Assembly: GCA_023443705.1 (NCBI GenBank)
Contig: JAEZTD010000227.1
Span: 1-11,909 of the forward strand
DNA: 11,909 nt
From: Bacillota bacterium
Lineage (GTDB): Bacteria; Bacillota; Clostridia; Christensenellales; Aristaeellaceae
Reading direction: 5' to 3'
The notes beneath the pieces are model-generated. The model made no database searches. It saw only the letters and a program-made list of their open reading frames with translations, and was not told where the DNA came from. This document shows positions 6,073 to 11,909 of this stretch, piece by piece (position 1 is the stretch's first letter; each line of letters opens with the position of its first letter). A program made the translations under genes and the position numbers.

Positions 6073-6936
6073 TCATCCCGCCTGAATGGGTTTGGGGATT
6101 GAGCCGGTGAAGCGCGTGGCATACTCGTCGGAGAAGACGTCAATGCGGCCGCCATAGGATTCAAGAATCTCTTTGACGATGGACAGCCCCATGCCGCGCC
6201 CCTCGCCGCGGGTGCTGACGCCCGGCTCAAAGATCGCTTCCTTCATGCCGGAATCAATGGCGGGGCCGTTGTTCTCGACAAAAAAGGTGAATTCCCGGAG
6301 CGTCTCGCCGACGGACACCGTCAGCTGCGCGCCGCCCTGCCCCTTGAGGGCGTCCAGCGCGTTGTCGATCAGATTGCCCAATATCCGGCACAATTCCCAG
6401 TCCGCAACCGGGATTCCGGTCCAGGCCGACGCGGTTTCGAGCTTCACCTCAATGCCCCGCCCCCTGCATTCTGCCAGCTTCGCCGCAAACAGCGCGTTGA
6501 CGGCGGGAATGGCGGTCTTCAGCGTCTCGCCGACCCGTTGGATGTCGCCGTACACCTGCTCGATGTAAACGCGGGCCTCGTCGTTTGCGCCCATGTCGAT
6601 CAGCCCGAAGGCCACCTGCAAGTGGTTCATAAAGTCGTGGCGCTGGGCGCGCAGTGTACCGTTGAGTTCATTGACGCGGCCCAGGGCATCCTCCAGCATG
6701 TCGCTCTCCCGGTTAAGCCTGCGGGCGGCGAACGCGTCCCGGATGTCCAGCGTCGCGCCCCAGATCACCACCAGCGCCATGCCGGAAAGCGCCGCCTGCT
6801 CCACGATTCCGGTGAAGGCGGTATCGCCCACCACCAGCGCCAGGATTGCCACCGTCAGCGCCGCCAAAATCTGCAGCGCGTTGATAAAAATGGCGTAGGC
6901 CGCCGTTTTTTCCAGTTCGATGTGCCGCCTGCGCAT
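6073..6936 (-). CDS. Membrane sensor histidine kinase, CitA/Spo0B-like
   Basis: This 287-residue protein is a short sensor kinase. Two hydrophobic segments (about 12-37 and 44-62) anchor the N-terminus with almost no outer domain, so any signal must be sensed in the membrane or cytoplasm. The phospho-acceptor region is RHDFMNHLQVAFGLI with the histidine at residue 100, a form shared by CitA/DcuS and Spo0B-type proteins. The ATPase domain has the N box (LGNLIDNALDAL, 186-197), ENNGPAI where D(x)G(x)G is usual, the F box IFEPGVST, and GRGMGLSIV. The first G box is therefore altered (ENNGPAI), a possible weakness in ATP binding, although similar forms occur in this group. The ATG at 6936 is chosen because GAGGGGG lies six bases upstream; in-frame ATGs at 6942 and 6957 have no properly spaced site. 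No response regulator gene is in the window. Confidence 0.9.
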   Translation of the reverse strand: MRRRHIELEKTAAYAIFINALQILAALTVAILALVVGDTAFTGIVEQAALSGMALVVIWGATLDIRDAFAARRLNRESDMLEDALGRVNELNGTLRAQRHDFMNHLQVAFGLIDMGANDEARVYIEQVYGDIQRVGETLKTAIPAVNALFAAKLAECRGRGIEVKLETASAWTGIPVADWELCRILGNLIDNALDALKGQGGAQLTVSVGETLREFTFFVENNGPAIDSGMKEAIFEPGVSTRGEGRGMGLSIVKEILESYGGRIDVFSDEYATRFTGSIPKPIQAG

Positions 6937-7056
6937 GGGCATCCCCCTCAAAAACATCCTCCGACCCAGCCGCGGTCAGGCGGCATAAATTCGCCATCGC
7001 CCCATACGTGAGCGGTCGTCGAAGCCGCATGCGAATGCCGTGCTTCCGGCTCGAAC

Positions 7057-7065
7057 AGTATACCA
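7057..7065 (-). promoter_or_regulatory. Possible extended -10 for kinase gene
   Basis: On the minus strand TGG precedes TATACT (7062-7057), an extended -10 element about 120 bases upstream of the kinase start. No good -35 box stands at 16 or 17 bases. The site overlaps the region where the plus-strand promoter would have its -35, so the two polymerases would compete. Confidence 0.4.
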
Positions 7066-7081
7066 TACCGCCGCCAAATAT

Positions 7082-7089
7082 GCTATAAT
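7082..7089 (+). promoter_or_regulatory. Extended -10 promoter for araD operon
   Basis: TGC followed by TATAAT (7084-7089) matches an extended -10 element. The 11 bases TATGCTATAAT (7079-7089) are identical to those of the rsmD promoter. The -35 position (7061-7066, TACCAT) is poor, so the promoter may need an activator. Transcription should start near 7096 and the araD start is 7125. The 188-base gap 6937-7124 holds only this divergent control region. Confidence 0.65.
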
Positions 7090-7124
7090 ATCAGAAAGAA
7101 ACGGATGCCAAGGAGGAATACGCC

Positions 7125-7829
7125 ATGCTCTCCAAGCTGAAAAAACTTGTCTGCGACGCCAACCTGCTCCTGCCCAAGTACGGCCTTGTCACCTTCACCT
7201 GGGGCAATGTATCCGCCATCGACCGCGAAAAAGGGCTTGTGGTCATCAAGCCCAGCGGCGTGGAGTACGACGTGATGAAGCCCGAGCACATGGTGGTGGT
7301 GGACCTCGACGGCAACCGCGTGGAGGGCGATCTGAACCCCTCCAGCGATACGCCGACGCACCTTGAGCTCTACCGCCGCTTCGGTGCTCTGGGCGGCATC
7401 GTGCACACCCACTCCCGCTTTGCCACCTCCTTCGCGCAGGCCGAGCGGGATCTTCCCTGCCTGGGCACCACCCACGCCGACTACTTTTACGGCAGCGTGC
7501 CGCTGACCCGCATGCTGACTCCGGAGGAGATTCAGGACGACTACGAGCTCAACACCGGCCGCGTGATCGTCGAGACCTTCGAGACGATGAACCTCGACCC
7601 TCTCGCCACCCCTGCGGTGTTGGTGCGCAAGCACGGCCCCTTCGCCTGGGGCAAAAACCCGATGAAGGCCGTCGAAAACGCCGCGGTGCTGGAGGAGGTC
7701 GCCCACATGGCGTCCATCGCCCACCGGCTCAACGTCAACGTGGAACCGGCGCCCCAGTCGGTCATGGACAAGCACTACTTCCGCAAGCACGGCGCGGGCG
7801 CCTACTACGGCCAGGGCGGCGAGCACTGA
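7125..7829 (+). CDS. araD: L-ribulose-5-phosphate 4-epimerase type enzyme
   Basis: This 234-residue protein is a class II aldolase-fold enzyme that looks like AraD rather than fuculose aldolase. AraD converts L-ribulose 5-phosphate to D-xylulose 5-phosphate through a zinc-stabilised retro-aldol step. Zinc ligands fall where expected with a one-residue shift from the E. coli enzyme: H94 and H96 in VHTHSR and H170 in RKHGPFAWGK; D119 is in GTTHADYFYG and the C-terminal catalytic Y228 is in KHGAGAYYGQ. TWGNVSAID and SSDTPTH are also conserved. AAGGAGG (7110-7116) sets the start. No araA or araB neighbour is present; instead the gene is joined to a PHP phosphoesterase and a fucokinase fusion, so its real substrate may be another sugar phosphate. 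Confidence 0.92.
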   Translation: MLSKLKKLVCDANLLLPKYGLVTFTWGNVSAIDREKGLVVIKPSGVEYDVMKPEHMVVVDLDGNRVEGDLNPSSDTPTHLELYRRFGALGGIVHTHSRFATSFAQAERDLPCLGTTHADYFYGSVPLTRMLTPEEIQDDYELNTGRVIVETFETMNLDPLATPAVLVRKHGPFAWGKNPMKAVENAAVLEEVAHMASIAHRLNVNVEPAPQSVMDKHYFRKHGAGAYYGQGGEH

Positions 7830-7870
7830 GCGCCTGCCCCGGCGGACTACCGAAGGATTGGAATTGACGC

Positions 7871-8695
7871 ATGTACGCAGACCTGCACATCCATACAACC
7901 CATTCCGACAGCTCCTTTGACCCCGAGCGGGTCGTTCGGGAGGCGGTTTTACACGGCGTGGGGCTGATCGCGGTCACCGACCACGAGCTCTTCTCCGGCA
8001 GCCTTGAAGCCGAGCCCATCGCCCGCCGGGCGGGGCTGGGCTTCATCCGCGCACTGGAGACCGAGTGCCGCTATGGCGGCCGCTTCCACCACATCCTGGC
8101 CTACGGCGTGGATTTCTTCGAGCCGCACTTTCACGCCATGATCAGAGATAACCGCGTCAAGCTGGACGATATGAGCGTCGAGCTGATCCGCCGCATGGCG
8201 CCGGAATTCCCCGGCATCTCCCTCGAGGACTTCGAGGCCTTCGAGCGCGACGCGCTCTTTGGCGGCTGGAAGGGGCTGGAATACTTCCATAAGCGCGGCG
8301 TGACCCAGGCCATCCGGGACGGCATCCCGCTCTACGCCCAGTACGGCGTCACCTACGAGGACGCGGGCTTTCCGGAAATCGACGAAACCATCGCCGCCAT
8401 CCACGCATCCGGCGGCCGGGCGGTGCTGGCCCACCCCTGGGCCACGGTGCCCCACCCGGACGAGGACGCCTTCATGGAAAACGTCGCCGCCCTAGTGGAC
8501 AGGGGCCTCGACGGCGTGGAGTGCTTCTACCCGCTGCACGCGCCGGAGATCACAGCGCGGCTCGTCGAATTCTGCCGCGGGCGGGACCTGATCGTCACCG
8601 CGGGCTCCGACTGCCACGGCAATTTTGGCCGCGCCCGCGTCGGGCAGATGGACATCCCCATCGAAGCGCTGACGCTGAAAGGACTGGACAAATGA
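7871..8695 (+). CDS. PHP-domain phosphoesterase
   Basis: This 274-residue protein is a stand-alone PHP (polymerase and histidinol phosphatase) domain, a metal-dependent phosphoesterase fold. All the expected metal-binding motifs are present: DLHIHTTHSDS (4-14), AVTDHE (34-39), E63 in ALETE, H74 in HHILAYGV, H188 in AHPW, and SDCHG (246-250). The enzyme is thus likely active. Relatives hydrolyse histidinol phosphate, cyclic nucleotides, nucleotide 3',5'-bisphosphates or other phosphoesters; the sequence does not fix which. There is a weak ribosome site AAGGA (7853-7857). Its last bases overlap the next start as ATGA, so the protein is made together with the fucokinase fusion and may remove a phosphate from a sugar or nucleotide in the same route. 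Confidence 0.85.
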   Translation: MYADLHIHTTHSDSSFDPERVVREAVLHGVGLIAVTDHELFSGSLEAEPIARRAGLGFIRALETECRYGGRFHHILAYGVDFFEPHFHAMIRDNRVKLDDMSVELIRRMAPEFPGISLEDFEAFERDALFGGWKGLEYFHKRGVTQAIRDGIPLYAQYGVTYEDAGFPEIDETIAAIHASGGRAVLAHPWATVPHPDEDAFMENVAALVDRGLDGVECFYPLHAPEITARLVEFCRGRDLIVTAGSDCHGNFGRARVGQMDIPIEALTLKGLDK

Positions 8696-11600
8696 CGGAC
8701 CTTCGCCAGATGTTCCTGGAGCAGTCCTACCGGGACGCCTACGGCTTCTACCGCCAGTCTCTGGCGGAGGGCGAGGGGCTGCCCGGCTGGGACTATGTGA
8801 TCCTGACCGCTTCCAATGAAGCGCAGGCCGCTTCCTACCGCCGCCAGATCGATTACCGCCTGGAAAGGGGCATGCTGCCCAAGTCCACCCGCTACCACGT
8901 GCTGCCCGACCCGGACGGCGCGCGCATCGGCTCCGGCGGCGCGACGATGGCGGCGCTGCACCACATCCGCACCGCAGAAGGCCCGGACCCGCTCCGTGGC
9001 CGACGGGCGCTCATCATCCACTCCGGCGGCGACAGCCGGCGCGCGCCCCAGTATTCCGCCTGCGGCAAACTGTTTTCGCCGGTGCCGCGGGTGCTGCCGA
9101 ACGGCCGGCGCTCCACGCTGTTTGACGAATTCATCATCGGCATGAGCGCGGTGCCCGGAAGGATGAAAGACGGCATCCTGGTCGTCTCGGGCGACGTGCT
9201 GCTACTGTTCAACCCGCTGCAGATCGACTTCCACTTTGAAGGCGCGGCGGCGCTCTCGGTGCGCGAGGGGATCGACCACGGCGTGCAGCACGGCGTGTTC
9301 CTGCCCAGCGCGGACGGCGGCGTGGAGCGCTTTTTGCACAAGCTGTCGGAGTCCGCGCTTCGCGATGCGGGCGCGGTGGATGAAATGGGCCGCGTCGCGC
9401 TGGATACCGGCGCGGTACTGATGGACGGCGCGCTGTGCGCGAGCCTTCTCAGCCTGATCGAGACAAACGGCGAGGTGGACGGCCAGAAACTTCGCGCCTG
9501 CCTGTCCCCGAAGGCGCGGCTCAGCTTCTACGCGGACTTCCTCTACCCGCTGGCGGCGGATGCCACGCTGGAAAAGTACCATCTGGAAAAGCCGGAGGGC
9601 GACTTTACGCCGGAGCTTCGCGCGCTGCGCTCGGCGCTGTGGCCGCTCCTCAGGCGGTACCGGCTGGGGCTCATCAACCTGTCCCCCGCTTCGTTCATCC
9701 ACTTCGGCACCACCCGGGAGCTGGTTTCCTTCGTGTGCGACGAGGTGGCGGACTACGAGGCGCTCGGCTGGCGGCGCATGGTGGCCTCAAACCGCGAGGA
9801 GGGCGACTACGCCGCCTCCGGCAGCTTCGTTCACCCCGGCGCGCGGGTGGGCGCGGGCAGTTATGTGGAAGACAGCCTGCTCGGCGCGGGCACCGTCGTC
9901 GGCCGGGGCGCGGTGGTCTCGTCTGCGACGCTCTCGGGCGACCGGGTGCCGAACCAGACGGCGCTGCACGTGGTCAAGCTGATGGACGGGCGCTTCTCCG
10001 CCCGGCTCTACGGCGTGCAGGACAACCCCAAGGACGCGGCCTTCCTGGGCCGCCCCCTTCAGAAGCTCCTGGAGCGCATGAACCTGAAACCGGAGGACAT
10101 CTGGGACGGGCCGGAGCGCACGCTGTGGACCGCCCGGCTCTTCCCCGTCCGGAATACCGCCATCGACGCCGCCCGCGCCGCGCTCAGCCTCGTCGCGGAG
10201 CCGCATCTGACGGCGGAGATGCGCACCGCAGGAGACCTCCGCCTCGCCGAAGCGCTGCCCGAGGGTGACCGGATCAGCCTCAAGGAGGGCTTCGAGCGGG
10301 CCGACGGCCAGGCCATCCTCGACTGGCAGGACGCGCTGGATGAGCGGATTCGCGTCGAGAACCTTCTGGGCATCATCGAGGCGCGCAGGCCCGTCGCGGA
10401 CGCCGCCCGGGCCTTTGCCGGGCGCGAACCTACGGCCCGGCAGATCGACCGCCTCTTGAAGCGCGCGGACGCGATGGAAAAGCCGGGCGGCATGCCCTCC
10501 GGCGCGATCCGCGTAAGCTACTACCTGTCGAGGCTGTGCCCCTCCCGCCGACCGCATTTTGAGGGCGAAGCGTTCCGGCTGATCCGCGACGCGATCCATA
10601 AAGAGAGCGTGCGCCGCATGGCGTTTGACGACGGCCTCGCGATCCAAAAGGACAAGGCCTCCGTCCACCTGCCGCTTCGGGTTAACTTTGGCGGTGGCTG
10701 GTCGGACACGCCGCCCTACTGCAACGAAAACGGCGGCACGGTGCTCAACGCGGCGATCCGGGTGGGCGGGCGTCTGCCGGTGGAGGCGAAGCTCGAGCGC
10801 ATTCCGGAGAAGATGCTGGTGTTCGCCAGCGGCGACTCCGGCGCCTACGGCGAATTCACCGACATCGAAAAGGCGCTGGACTGCTCCAACCCCTTCGACC
10901 CCTTCGCGCTGCACAAGGCAACGCTGGTGGCCTCCGGCATCCTGCCCGCCCAGGCCAAGCAGCCGCTGGGCGAAATCCTGACGCGCCTCGGAGGCGGCTT
11001 CAAGCTGTCCACTCAGGTCCGGGGCATCCCGAGGGGTTCGGGGCTGGGCACCAGCAGCATCCTGGCCGGCGCGTGCGTCGCCGCCATCGCGGACTTCTTC
11101 GGCATTGAGACGACGCTGCACGAGAAAATCGGCCGCGTGCTCTGCGCCGAACAGTTGATGTCCACCGGCGGCGGATGGCAGGATCAGGCGGGCGGCATGA
11201 TCCCCGGCATAAAACTCCTGACCAGCGCGCCCGGCGCGTGGCAGGAGATCACCGCTCAAAGAATCAGCCCCCCCGAGGAGACGGTGAAGGCGCTGGAAGC
11301 GCGCTTCTGCCTGATCTACACCGGGCAGCGCCGCCTCGCGCGGGGGCTTCTGCGCGAGGTCATGGGCCGCTACATCGCGGGCGACCCGGATGCTTCGGCC
11401 ATCCTGCGGGACATTCAGGCGCTGGCGCGGGATATGGCGCGCGCGCTGGAATCGGGCGACCTCGAGGGCTTTTCAAAGATGCTCAGCGAGCACTGGGAAC
11501 TGTCCAAGCGGCTGGACGCGGGCGGCACCAACACCTGCATCGACCTGATCTTCGTCGCCGCGGACGACCTGCTCTCCGGGAAGATGATCTGCGGCGCGGG

Positions 11601-11724
11601 CGGCGGCGGATACCTGCAGGCGATCATGAAGGAGGGCGTGACGCTGGAAATGCTCAACCGCCGCCTGTCGGACGCCTTCCCCGGCACCGGCGTCGCCGCC
11701 TGGAAGTGCGGCTTCAACACCTAA
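8692..11724 (+). CDS. fkp: Bifunctional L-fucokinase/GDP-L-fucose pyrophosphorylase
   Basis: This is a 1010-residue two-domain enzyme of the Fkp family: L-fucose plus ATP gives L-fucose-1-phosphate, which with GTP gives GDP-L-fucose for glycan synthesis. The N-terminal pyrophosphorylase part has DYVILTASNEAQAASY, LPDPDGARIGSGGAT (71-85) and LIIHSGGDSRRAPQYSACGKLFSPVPR (107-133, in two parts). A short left-handed helix-like stretch (GSFVHPGARVGAG and following, about 377-416) comes next. The C-terminal GHMP kinase part has PLRVNFGGGWSDTPPY (661-676), the ATP loop PRGSGLGTSS (780-789), the STGGGWQDQAGG segment and the third motif CGAGGGGYL (967-975). The ATG at 8692 overlaps the PHP stop as ATGA, with AAAGGA (8678-8683) upstream. 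The known Bacteroides enzyme is about 950 residues, so this one is slightly longer. Fucose is inferred from family; related sugars such as D-arabinose could also fit. Confidence 0.92.
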   Translation: MTDLRQMFLEQSYRDAYGFYRQSLAEGEGLPGWDYVILTASNEAQAASYRRQIDYRLERGMLPKSTRYHVLPDPDGARIGSGGATMAALHHIRTAEGPDPLRGRRALIIHSGGDSRRAPQYSACGKLFSPVPRVLPNGRRSTLFDEFIIGMSAVPGRMKDGILVVSGDVLLLFNPLQIDFHFEGAAALSVREGIDHGVQHGVFLPSADGGVERFLHKLSESALRDAGAVDEMGRVALDTGAVLMDGALCASLLSLIETNGEVDGQKLRACLSPKARLSFYADFLYPLAADATLEKYHLEKPEGDFTPELRALRSALWPLLRRYRLGLINLSPASFIHFGTTRELVSFVCDEVADYEALGWRRMVASNREEGDYAASGSFVHPGARVGAGSYVEDSLLGAGTVVGRGAVVSSATLSGDRVPNQTALHVVKLMDGRFSARLYGVQDNPKDAAFLGRPLQKLLERMNLKPEDIWDGPERTLWTARLFPVRNTAIDAARAALSLVAEPHLTAEMRTAGDLRLAEALPEGDRISLKEGFERADGQAILDWQDALDERIRVENLLGIIEARRPVADAARAFAGREPTARQIDRLLKRADAMEKPGGMPSGAIRVSYYLSRLCPSRRPHFEGEAFRLIRDAIHKESVRRMAFDDGLAIQKDKASVHLPLRVNFGGGWSDTPPYCNENGGTVLNAAIRVGGRLPVEAKLERIPEKMLVFASGDSGAYGEFTDIEKALDCSNPFDPFALHKATLVASGILPAQAKQPLGEILTRLGGGFKLSTQVRGIPRGSGLGTSSILAGACVAAIADFFGIETTLHEKIGRVLCAEQLMSTGGGWQDQAGGMIPGIKLLTSAPGAWQEITAQRISPPEETVKALEARFCLIYTGQRRLARGLLREVMGRYIAGDPDASAILRDIQALARDMARALESGDLEGFSKMLSEHWELSKRLDAGGTNTCIDLIFVAADDLLSGKMICGAGGGGYLQAIMKEGVTLEMLNRRLSDAFPGTGVAAWKCGFNT

Positions 11725-11909
11725 TACCAAGCAGGAATATTAATTCTTCCAAAGGGCCGAGAGATTTTCGATTGAGAACAATGAGCCGGAGCGAGGCGTC
11801 CCTGCGGGATACGCCTTTGGCGTGAAATGCAGGCTACGTCGAGCGGATGGCGACACAGTTCTCGGCGAAAAGATCCGGTCCGACGAAGAATTAATGTTTC
11901 GGATTGGTA
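11725..11909 (+). mobile_element. Left part of possible IscB-type IS200/IS605 element
   Basis: The 185 bases after the fkp stop carry no credible gene. The first 25 or so are A+T-rich, unlike the surrounding coding DNA, and the rest holds the structured RNA candidate. IscB elements usually run guide flank, omega-RNA, iscB, right end, so this would be the left end. The exact boundary cannot be placed, and an ATG at 11894-11896 is too close to the window end to judge. Only the RNA-like structure supports this call. Confidence 0.35.
11739..11895 (+). ncRNA. Candidate HEARO/IscB omega-RNA scaffold
   Basis: An 11-bp perfect inverted repeat, ATTAATTCTTC (11739-11749) and GAAGAATTAAT (11885-11895), encloses a nested set of helices. 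GCCGAGA (11756-11762) pairs with TCTCGGC (11860-11866). GGCGTCCC (11795-11802) pairs with GGGA and CGCC (11806-11815) across a two-base bulge. GCGT (11820-11823) pairs with ATGC (11827-11830). GTCG (11838-11841) pairs with CGAC (11851-11854) around the loop AGCGGATGG. CCGGA (11786-11790) can pair with TCCGG (11874-11878) as a pseudoknot. From memory, the strings GCCGAGAGATT, CCGGAGCG and AGCGGATG resemble the omega-RNA of a known IscB (OgeuIscB) in order and spacing; I could not align them. The omega-RNA carries a 5' guide and directs IscB cleavage. The iscB gene would lie to the right, out of view. Confidence 0.5.

Noticed and set aside
5841..6110. Small open frames in the convergent intergenic region
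   Set aside because: They run through both terminators and the palindrome and have no ribosome sites or recognisable protein features.
8521..8691. N-terminal extension of fkp into the PHP gene
   Set aside because: The frame is open upstream, but the extension is Arg-rich, overlaps conserved PHP coding, and the ATGA start at 8692 has a good ribosome site.
9787..11259. 490-codon minus-strand open frame opposite fkp
   Set aside because: It lies wholly antisense to a well-supported Fkp and has no family motifs; high GC content removes stop codons.
11175..11825. Plus-strand open frame running past the fkp stop
   Set aside because: It is an out-of-frame shadow of fkp with no motifs; the part after 11724 overlaps the structured RNA candidate.
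11739..11895. Structure after fkp as a plain terminator or a group I/II intron end
   Set aside because: There is no T-tract after any stem, and no intron boundary signature that I recognise; the pairing order fits an omega-RNA-like scaffold better.

Overview
The window is G+C-rich, densely coded DNA. It looks like a chromosome segment of an anaerobic, clostridia-like Firmicute. The clues are a CoaA-ligase (PaaK type) followed by a tandem ACT-domain gene, the order rsmD–coaD–coiled-coil 'ATPase-like' protein, clear AGGAGG-type ribosome sites, and sigma-A promoters with extended -10 elements. The species cannot be read from the sequence.

Layout. (1) Bases 1-3083, plus strand: a tight operon of phenylacetate-CoA ligase (5' end outside the window), a tandem ACT protein, alanine racemase and 5-formyl-THF cyclo-ligase, with the last three overlapping end to start. 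(2) 3208-3996: an unrecognised membrane protein with an acidic Ala/Pro/Glu linker. (3) 4037-5952: a strong sigma-A promoter drives rsmD, coaD and a coiled-coil protein, and ends at a good intrinsic terminator. (4) 5807-6072: a convergent intergenic region full of stem-loops, with one terminator per strand. (5) 6073-6936, minus strand: an orphan CitA/Spo0B-type membrane histidine kinase. (6) 6937-7124: a divergent promoter region. (7) 7125-11724, plus strand: an AraD-type epimerase, a PHP-domain phosphoesterase and a large bifunctional L-fucokinase/GDP-fucose pyrophosphorylase; the last two overlap by ATGA. This looks like a sugar-phosphate and nucleotide-sugar module.

The most notable element is at the right edge. 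Directly after the fkp stop codon the sequence turns A+T-rich and then forms a nested structure (about 11739-11895). It has an 11-bp outer inverted repeat, an inner 7-bp helix, several small hairpins and a possible 5-bp pseudoknot. Its motifs resemble, as far as I can recall them, the HEARO RNA, now known as the omega-RNA of IscB, the RNA-guided nuclease of IS200/IS605-type elements. An iscB gene would lie just beyond the window and is not seen here. If the call is right, an IscB-type element begins right behind fkp, and its guide would come from the fkp stop codon and 3' flank.
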